Assembly (NCBI GenBank): GCA_041493035.1
Contig: JBGPYB010000076.1
Coordinates: 1-21,783, forward strand
Reading direction: 5' to 3'
Source of the DNA: JBGPYB01 sp041493035
GTDB taxonomy: Bacteria > Acidobacteriota > Vicinamibacteria > Fen-336
Length of the DNA stretch: 21,783 nucleotides
The notes under the pieces were generated by a model. It was not told the origin of the DNA. It made no database searches and saw only the letters and a list, made by a program, of their open reading frames with translations. The translations under genes were made by a program, and so were the position numbers. Below are positions 14,838 to 20,668 of the stretch, one piece after another. Position 1 is the first letter of the stretch. Every line of letters starts with the position of its first letter.

Positions 14838-17483
14838 TTGACTCTCGCAATCGGGACACGGCTCGGCGCCTACGAGATCCTCCAGCCGATTGGCGCAGGG
14901 GGGATGGGCGACGTGTATCGGGCGCGCGACGCCTCGCTGCAACGAGACGTCGCCATCAAGGTGCTCCCGGCCCATCTCTCCGAAAACCCGGACGCGCGGG
15001 CGCGCTTCGAGCGCGAGGCCCGGGCCGTGGCGGCGCTGTCGCACCCGAACATCATGGCCATCCACGAGTTCGGCCTGCACGATAGGACGGCCTTCGCGGT
15101 GATGGAGCTTCTTGAGGGCGATACGCTGCGCCAGAGGCTGAGTGCCGGATCGCTCCCCCTTCGGAAAGTCGTGGACTTCGGTGTGCAGATCGCGCGGGGA
15201 CTCGCCGCGGCCCACGACAAGGGCGTCGTCCACCGCGATCTCAAGCCGGACAACCTGTTCGTGACGAAGGACGGCCAGGTCAAGATCTTGGACTTCGGCC
15301 TCGCCCGGCAGCCCGGCACCGGCGGATCCCGGACGGACTCGGATTCTCCCACCATGGCTCGGCTGACGAGCCCGGGGACCGTGATGGGGACGACCGGCTA
15401 CATGTCGCCGGAGCAAGTGAGGGGCGCATTCGTCGACCATCGCTCGGACATCTTCTCGTTCGGTGCGGTGCTCTACGAGATGGCTTCCGGGCGCCGCGCC
15501 TTCGAGGCCCCGTCCGCGGCTGAGACCATGACAGCCATCGTGAAGGAGGAGCCGCCGCCGCTGTCTCAAGCAGGGCGGCCTGTGTCCCCCGCGCTCGAGC
15601 GCATCGTGAGCCACTGCCTCGAGAAGGATCGCGAGGGGCGCTTCCAATCCGCCCTCGACCTCGCCTTCGACCTCGCCAGCCTCCCGGATGCCTCGGGCGG
15701 CACGACATCGCGGCCTCTCGAGGCGCCCCGTGCGCGTACCGCGCTCCGGCTGACGATCGCGGCGACGGCCATCGTGGCACTGGGCGCCGCCTTCGTCGCC
15801 GGCCGTCGCTCGGCACCCGTCGCTCGATCCTCCGGTGGGAGCCACGCGGCGTTCTCGCAGCTCACCGACCTTCCCGGCGCCGAGACAGCGCCGCGCCTTT
15901 CGCCGGACGGCAAGACCCTGCTTTTCGTGAGCCGCGCCTCCGGGAACGCCGACATCTACTTGCAGCGTGTCGGAGGCCACAACCCCATCAACATCACCAA
16001 GGATTGTCCGAAGGACGACGCCTCCCCCGCCTTCTCCCCCGACGGCGAGCGCATCGCGTTCCGCTCGGAGTGCGAGGGCGGCGGCGTCTTCCTCATGGGC
16101 GCCACGGGCGAGTCCAAGAACCGGCTCACCGATTTCGGCCACGACCCGAGCTGGTCTCCGGACGCGCGCAAGATCGTTGTCGCCACCGAGCAGACTCTCG
16201 ACCCGCTCAACCGGAACACCACGAGCACGCTGTGGGTCGTCGACGTCGCCACCGGCGAGCGGCTGCATCTCACGCAGACCGACGCTACCCAGCCGGCCTG
16301 GTCCCCTCACGGGCAGCGGATCGCGTTCTGGGGCGTCCGGGACCAGGGCGGCCAGAGGGATCTCTGGACGGTCGCGGCCGAGGGGAGCGCGACGCCTACG
16401 GAGGTGACGAAGGACCTCGCGGTGGACTGGAATCCGGTCTGGTCGCCGGACGGCCGCACCCTCTACTTCTCGAGCGGGCGGGGAGGCGCCATGAACCTCT
16501 GGCGGCTCCCCATCGACGAGTCGTCGGGGCGGGTTCTCGGGAACCCTGAGCCGCTGACGGCGCCGGCCCTGTGGGGCGGCGACATAAGCCTCTCCAGAGA
16601 CGGGCGTCACCTGGCCTATGCGACACGGGAACCGCGATCGAGCCTTCATCGCGTCGCGTTCGATCCGGTCAAGGGGGCGCTAGCCGGCCCGCCGAGCCTG
16701 GTCCTCGGGGGATCACGGAAACTCGGCTTCCAGAACCTCTCCCCGGATGGACAATGGCTCGCCTTCACCACGGGAGGGCTGAGAGAGAACCTCTGCGTCA
16801 TCCGGACCGATGGAACGGGGTATCGCCAGATCACCGACGAGCCTTCTCGCAACCGCGGACCGGCCTGGTCTTCCGACGGCAAGGGGATCGTTTTCTACTC
16901 GGACCGCAGCGGGCACTACGATCTCTGGACCATTCGCCCCGACGGCAGCGGACTGGAGCGGCTGACCGCGACCACCGGGCCGTCCCTCCTGGTCCCCCGT
17001 TGGTCCCCCGACGGCTCTCAACTGATCGCGGCAGGCACAGACGCGACCCGGATCTTCGACAACATGCGCCGCCCGATTGCGGAGCGGCAAGGACGAGCGC
17101 TTCCACCGATCGCGGAGGGAATGATGTTCCAGGGCCGGTCCTGGTCCCCGGACGGGTCCCGCCTCGCGGGATACAGCATTCGAAGCGACGGTTCCTTTGC
17201 CGGAATGTACGCGTACACCTTGGCCACCAACTCCTACGAGAAGGTGGCCGATGTAGGGATCGCCCCGGTCTGGCTGAGCGACGGCCGTCGCATGCTCTAC
17301 GCCACGCCCGAAGGTGCACTCGCGCTCCTCGACATCCCGTCCCGTGAGTCGCGAGAGCTGCTTCCAAGCGGAACCGTGGCGTTGGCCTTCCCGGCGTCGT
17401 GCAGCGTCTCGAAGGACGAGCACTGGATCAGCTTCCAGCGCGACACGGCCGAAGGCGACGTCTGGTTGATGACCCTCGAGTGA
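14838..17483 (+). CDS. Transmembrane serine/threonine protein kinase with TolB-like propeller (copy 2)
   Basis: This 881-aa tandem paralogue of the previous gene has the same layout: kinase about 11-275 with Lys41, HRDLKPDN, DFG and MSPEQVRG, one helix at about 303-322, then a propeller of PD40-type repeats. In the first 158 residues only 12 differ from copy 1, and five of these are Glu in copy 1 and Asp here. The activation segment (about 160-178) and the linker before the helix differ more. Copy 2 has one extra residue in the propeller (FDNMRRP versus FDLRRP). All catalytic residues are intact in both, so both should be active. The TTG start and upstream sequence are shared. The stop overlaps the GTG of the solute-binding gene by 4 nt, which suggests a functional link absent from copy 1. 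Confidence 0.95.
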   Translation: MTLAIGTRLGAYEILQPIGAGGMGDVYRARDASLQRDVAIKVLPAHLSENPDARARFEREARAVAALSHPNIMAIHEFGLHDRTAFAVMELLEGDTLRQRLSAGSLPLRKVVDFGVQIARGLAAAHDKGVVHRDLKPDNLFVTKDGQVKILDFGLARQPGTGGSRTDSDSPTMARLTSPGTVMGTTGYMSPEQVRGAFVDHRSDIFSFGAVLYEMASGRRAFEAPSAAETMTAIVKEEPPPLSQAGRPVSPALERIVSHCLEKDREGRFQSALDLAFDLASLPDASGGTTSRPLEAPRARTALRLTIAATAIVALGAAFVAGRRSAPVARSSGGSHAAFSQLTDLPGAETAPRLSPDGKTLLFVSRASGNADIYLQRVGGHNPINITKDCPKDDASPAFSPDGERIAFRSECEGGGVFLMGATGESKNRLTDFGHDPSWSPDARKIVVATEQTLDPLNRNTTSTLWVVDVATGERLHLTQTDATQPAWSPHGQRIAFWGVRDQGGQRDLWTVAAEGSATPTEVTKDLAVDWNPVWSPDGRTLYFSSGRGGAMNLWRLPIDESSGRVLGNPEPLTAPALWGGDISLSRDGRHLAYATREPRSSLHRVAFDPVKGALAGPPSLVLGGSRKLGFQNLSPDGQWLAFTTGGLRENLCVIRTDGTGYRQITDEPSRNRGPAWSSDGKGIVFYSDRSGHYDLWTIRPDGSGLERLTATTGPSLLVPRWSPDGSQLIAAGTDATRIFDNMRRPIAERQGRALPPIAEGMMFQGRSWSPDGSRLAGYSIRSDGSFAGMYAYTLATNSYEKVADVGIAPVWLSDGRRMLYATPEGALALLDIPSRESRELLPSGTVALAFPASCSVSKDEHWISFQRDTAEGDVWLMTLE

Positions 17484-17489
17484 CGCGAG
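17457..17489 (+). repeat. Direct repeat, gene copy: 3' end of kinase 2
   Basis: These 33 bases cover the codons for DVWLMTLE, the stop, and the start of the solute-binding gene. They align without gaps to 18312-18344, with 28 of 33 bases identical. The two copies are 855 bp apart and bracket the solute-binding gene. Confidence 0.75.
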
Positions 17490-18313
17490 TCGCTTCGATG
17501 ATCGCGGGCCTCCTGCCGCTGCTCCTTGCGGTTGGCGGTGGCACATCGGATCGAGGTCCGGCCGCTGCCCCGAAGGCCGAACAAGGGACGCTGCGCTTTG
17601 GCATGGACACACGGAGCCTTCCCTACTGTTTCGTGCCCGGCCTCGACTATTCGAAGGAGGACCCGCACAAGCCGCCGGCGGTGACGGCGGATCAACTTCG
17701 CCGCCTCACCGGGCTCGAGGTGGACATCATGAACGCGCTGTCCCACCGCCTCGGCGTGAAGCCCGTGGTCGTTCCGGTGGCCTGGTTCGACCTCGAGGCC
17801 GGTCTTCTGGCCAACCGCTTCGACGCCATCCTGGCGTCCTGGACACCCAGCGAGAGAACCTCGGCCGACATCGCGGCATCGGAGGCCTACTACGAGTGGG
17901 GGTTGCTCATCGCGGCGCGCGCGAACGATGACCGGATTCGCAGCCCCGCCGATCTGGCCGGGCTCAAGGTGGGCCACTTCGACGACCCCGCCGTGGTGCG
18001 ATCTCTCATGGAGATGGGCGCGGGCTTGGGCGCGCATCTCGTCTCCGTCTCCGGCTCGGATGGCACCGGGCTCTTCGAGAATCTCCGTTCCGGAGCGGTC
18101 GACGCCCTGATCTTCGATTCTCCCGGGGTTCGGTGGCGCGTGGCCCAGGACCCCGCCTTCCGCGTGGTGGGTGGGCCCTTGAATCGGCTCGGCTATCACG
18201 TTGGCGTCCGGCGCGCCACCGAGCTGCTGCGCCGGGTGAATGGGGCGATCCGAAGTCTGCTCCCCTCCGAAGAGATGCAAGCGCTCCGGCAGAAGTGGGA
18301 TCCTGAACGCTGA
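17480..18313 (+). CDS. Extracellular solute-binding protein (family 3 type)
   Basis: The 277-aa product has a hydrophobic signal sequence (TRVASMIAGLLPLLLAVGGG) and is expected in the periplasm. The body follows the pattern of polar amino acid binding proteins (SBP_bac_3): LRFGMDTRSLPYCFV at the start, TGLEVDIMNALSHRLGVKPV, NRFDAILASWTPSERTSADI, AYYEWGLLIAAR, SPADLAGLKVGHFDDPA and a C-terminal helical end. The residue where a lipobox cysteine would be expected is glycine, so it is probably soluble. The start is GTG at 17480, overlapping the kinase 2 stop; an ATG at 17498 is a shorter alternative. No permease or ATPase gene is nearby. It may present a ligand to the kinase propeller rather than to a transporter, but that is inference. 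Confidence 0.9.
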   Translation: MTRVASMIAGLLPLLLAVGGGTSDRGPAAAPKAEQGTLRFGMDTRSLPYCFVPGLDYSKEDPHKPPAVTADQLRRLTGLEVDIMNALSHRLGVKPVVVPVAWFDLEAGLLANRFDAILASWTPSERTSADIAASEAYYEWGLLIAARANDDRIRSPADLAGLKVGHFDDPAVVRSLMEMGAGLGAHLVSVSGSDGTGLFENLRSGAVDALIFDSPGVRWRVAQDPAFRVVGGPLNRLGYHVGVRRATELLRRVNGAIRSLLPSEEMQALRQKWDPER

Positions 18314-18344
18314 TGTCTGATCGATGACCCTCGCGTGACCCGAG
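18312..18344 (+). repeat. Direct repeat, detached copy: degenerate kinase 3' end
   Basis: This is the second copy of the 33-bp repeat at 17457-17489. Read in the kinase frame it gives D-V-stop-S-M-T-L-A-stop in place of DVWLMTLE-stop, so it is a decayed, non-functional remnant. It begins within the stop codon of the solute-binding gene and runs up to the hairpin next to glgA. Confidence 0.7.
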
Positions 18345-18361
18345 GCCAGACGGCTGGCCTC
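18342..18361. terminator. Hairpin between convergent genes, possible bidirectional terminator
   Basis: Arms GAGGCCAG and CTGGCCTC pair perfectly over 8 bp around a 4-base loop (ACGG). It lies between the solute-binding gene and glgA, and its right arm reaches the glgA stop codon. There is no T-run on either side, so it may act with Rho or as an mRNA 3'-end stabiliser rather than as a classical terminator. Confidence 0.5.
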
Positions 18362-19820
18362 AGGCTTTGGCGATGGCGCGCTCGTACAGGTCGACGTAGG
18401 CACGGGCGGAGCGGTCCCAGGAAAAGTCGCGGGACATGCCGTTCTTCATGAGCTTCCGCCAGGCCTTCTTGTCCCGGTATGCGGCAAGGGCCTGGTCGAT
18501 CGCCCACATGATGCCCGTGCCGTCGGCGGCGTCGAAGCGGAAGCCGGTCCCTTCACCGGTGGCCGCGTTCCACTGCTCGACGGTGTCGACCAGGCCTCCG
18601 GCCGAGCGAGCCACAGGGACAGTGCCGTACCGCAGGCTATAAAGCTGCGTCAGGCCACAGGGCTCGAAGCGCGATGGCATCAGGAACATGTCGGACCCGG
18701 CGATGATCTTGTGGGCAAGACCGGTGTCGTAGCTGAAGCGCCCGGCGAAACGGTCGGGGGCGTGATCGGCGAGGCTTTGGAGACCCGCCAGGATTTCCGG
18801 CTCCCCCGTCCCCAGGATGACCATCCGCAGGGGGCGCCGCAGAAAGTCGTACCAGGCCTGCGCGACGATGTCGAAGCCCTTCAGCCAGATGAGGCGCGAC
18901 GTCACGCCGATCACGGGCAGGTCGGGGAACTCCGGCAGGCCTAGGGTGCGAAGCAAGTCGGCCTTGCACTCCGCCTTGCCCGACGCATCCCTTGCCGAGA
19001 AGCGCGCGGCAATGTGGGTGTCGACTCCGGGGTCCCACTCGTCGTAGTCGACGCCGTTCAAGATCCCCGAGAGGTCCGCGCCGCGGGCGCGCACGACGCC
19101 GTCCATTCTGTAGCCCATCTCCGGCGTCTGGATCTCTCGCGCGTAGGTCGGAGAGACGGTGTTCACGATCTCGGAAAAGAGGATCCCCGCCTTCATGTAG
19201 CTGTGCTGGCCGTGGAACTCGATCCCCTCGCGAGTGCCGAGATTCCACGGCAGGCCCAGGATGCTCAAGGTGTCGGCGCCGAAGTTCCCCTGATAGGCCA
19301 GGTTGTGGATGGTAAAGACGACGGGCGCGCGGGCCAGGGTCGGATCGTCGGAATAGAACGCCTTCAGGTAGACGGGAAGCAGGCCGGTCTGCCAGTCGTG
19401 AATGTGGAAGACGCTGGGGCGCTCGCCGCGGCTCCTGTAGAACTCCACGACCGAGCGAGCAAAGAACGCGAAGCGCAGGCGGTTGTCGGCGTAGTCGTGA
19501 CCGTCGAATCCGTAGGGGTTGGGGCTCAGCCGGTCGAAGAAATCGGGATGCTCGACGAAGATGACTTCGACCCCGTCGGGCCGCATCGTCCGATAGAAAC
19601 CGGCGCTCCGGTTCACGGCATCGACCGGCACGTGGACGGAGCCGACGAATTCCCCCGGCGGGAACGGGATCGTCCCGTAGCGCGGCAGGAAAGCCGTGAC
19701 GCGGTGACCGAGACGAACGAGAGCTTTCGGCAGCGCCCCGGAGACATCGGCCAGGCCGCCCGTCTTCATGTACGGGACCATCTCGGACGACGCGAAGACG
19801 ATGTGGAGCTTGTCAGCCAT
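18360..19820 (-). CDS. glgA: Glycogen synthase (ADP-glucose type)
   Basis: GlgA transfers glucose from ADP-glucose to the growing alpha-1,4-glucan chain of glycogen, in the cytoplasm. The 486-aa GT5 enzyme has family length. The N-terminal half has the nucleotide-sugar binding KTGGLADV (Lys19 onwards) and the block HIHDWQTGLLPVYLK. The C-terminal half has PSRFEPCGLTQLYSLRYGT, with the conserved Glu at about 386, followed by RSAGGLVDTV. The start is ATG at 19820, matching the usual MxxxHIVFxSSEMxPxxKTGG opening. No Shine-Dalgarno is seen. The gene stands alone on the minus strand, divergent from rsmA across 64 bp, and no other glycogen genes are in the window. Confidence 0.97.
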   Translation of the reverse strand: MADKLHIVFASSEMVPYMKTGGLADVSGALPKALVRLGHRVTAFLPRYGTIPFPPGEFVGSVHVPVDAVNRSAGFYRTMRPDGVEVIFVEHPDFFDRLSPNPYGFDGHDYADNRLRFAFFARSVVEFYRSRGERPSVFHIHDWQTGLLPVYLKAFYSDDPTLARAPVVFTIHNLAYQGNFGADTLSILGLPWNLGTREGIEFHGQHSYMKAGILFSEIVNTVSPTYAREIQTPEMGYRMDGVVRARGADLSGILNGVDYDEWDPGVDTHIAARFSARDASGKAECKADLLRTLGLPEFPDLPVIGVTSRLIWLKGFDIVAQAWYDFLRRPLRMVILGTGEPEILAGLQSLADHAPDRFAGRFSYDTGLAHKIIAGSDMFLMPSRFEPCGLTQLYSLRYGTVPVARSAGGLVDTVEQWNAATGEGTGFRFDAADGTGIMWAIDQALAAYRDKKAWRKLMKNGMSRDFSWDRSARAYVDLYERAIAKA

Positions 19821-19872
19821 CCGAAGGCGAGACTAACAGACGCCCCGATCCGCAGCAACGAGACGATCGGTG

Positions 19873-19878
19873 TAGGCT
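19873..19878 (+). promoter_or_regulatory. Weak -10-like element before rsmA
   Basis: TAGGCT ends six bases before the rsmA ATG, which would give a leaderless message. It matches four of six consensus bases and has no good -35. It is listed because no Shine-Dalgarno precedes rsmA. Confidence 0.25.
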
Positions 19879-19884
19879 TCAGCC

Positions 19885-20640
19885 ATGCCCCGCCGGCTCG
19901 GCCAGCACTTCCTCCGTCCCGCGTCGGTCGATCGGCTGCTCAAGGCCATCGATCCGCGGCTCGAGGATACGTTCCTCGAGATCGGTCCTGGCTCCGGCGC
20001 TGTGACTCTGCCCCTTGCAGCACGCGTTGCGCGAGTCGTTGCCGTAGAGCTGGACGCGAGGCTTGCGGCTCGTCTCCGGGAGCAGGTCCCCGAGAACGTG
20101 ACGATCGTCCAGGGCGACGCCCTCAAGATCGACCTGCGCGGGCTCATCCCTCGCGGAAGCCGGCTCGTCGGCAACCTTCCCTACTACGTCTCCAGCCCGC
20201 TGATGCGCCGCTTTCTCGAGCTCCGCGGCCACGTCTCCGACATCCATGTGATGCTTCAGGACGAAGTCGCTCGCCGCATCGCGTCGCCGCCCGGTTCCAA
20301 GGAATACGGCATCCTCTCGGTGTTCTACGCCCTGTGGGCCGATGCCGAAGTCGTTCTGCGTTTCCCGCCGGGGGCCTTCAGTCCCCCGCCGAAGGTCGAT
20401 TCAGCCGTGCTCCGCGTCCGCTTTCTCGACGCTCCCCGGGCCGATCCGGGGGACCTCGACGCCTTCGACCGGCTCGTCAAGATGGCCTTCGCCCGGCGCC
20501 GAAGAACGCTTGAAAATAATCTGCAAGATAGCTATGCTAACCTCAAGGAGAACTTGAGGTTACTCAACATCACGGGCTCTCGCCGGGCAGAGACCCTATC
20601 GGTAGTAGAGTTCGCGCGTCTCGCGGCCGCGCTCCGGTAG
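19885..20640 (+). CDS. rsmA: 16S rRNA dimethyladenosine transferase (KsgA/RsmA)
   Basis: RsmA dimethylates the two adjacent adenines in the loop of helix 45 near the 3' end of 16S rRNA, a late step in 30S subunit maturation. The 251-aa protein is slightly shorter than usual. It starts RRLGQHFLRPASV, then has the SAM-binding motif LEIGPGSGAVT (Gly34-Gly38), VELDARLA, VQGDAL and the catalytic motif NLPYYVSSP (97-105). The C-terminal domain has FSPPPKVDSAVLR and ARRRRTLENNL. The start is the ATG at 19885. The stretch encoding ENNLQDSYANLKENLRLLN is AT-rich compared with the rest of the gene and contains a perfect palindrome and a possible promoter. Ribonuclease J starts 28 bp downstream, so the two are probably one operon. 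Confidence 0.97.
   Translation: MPRRLGQHFLRPASVDRLLKAIDPRLEDTFLEIGPGSGAVTLPLAARVARVVAVELDARLAARLREQVPENVTIVQGDALKIDLRGLIPRGSRLVGNLPYYVSSPLMRRFLELRGHVSDIHVMLQDEVARRIASPPGSKEYGILSVFYALWADAEVVLRFPPGAFSPPPKVDSAVLRVRFLDAPRADPGDLDAFDRLVKMAFARRRRTLENNLQDSYANLKENLRLLNITGSRRAETLSVVEFARLAAALR
20510..20538 (+). promoter_or_regulatory. Possible internal promoter in rsmA driving ribonuclease J
   Basis: TTGAAA (20510-20515, five of six consensus bases) is followed after exactly 17 bases by TATGCT (20533-20538, four of six). It lies in the AT-rich part of rsmA, about 130 bp before the ribonuclease J start. Transcription would begin within the palindrome that follows. Confidence 0.35.
20538..20562 (+). repeat. 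Perfect inverted repeat within rsmA
   Basis: Arms TAACCTCAAG and CTTGAGGTTA (10 bp, no mismatch) flank the loop GAGAA. The core is CCTCAAG-N5-CTTGAGG. It is inside coding sequence (codons for A-N-L-K-E-N-L-R-L). It could fold in RNA as a hairpin or serve as a protein binding site in DNA. Confidence 0.8.
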
Positions 20641-20668
20641 CCCTCGAGTCCTCCTCCGGAACCTGTCC

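Noticed and set aside
14736..16649. A 637-codon open frame on the minus strand across both kinase genes
   Set aside because: It is antisense to two clearly real, conserved kinases. Its protein is Arg/Gly/Val-rich without recognisable domains, as expected for the complement of a GC-rich gene with strong third-position bias.
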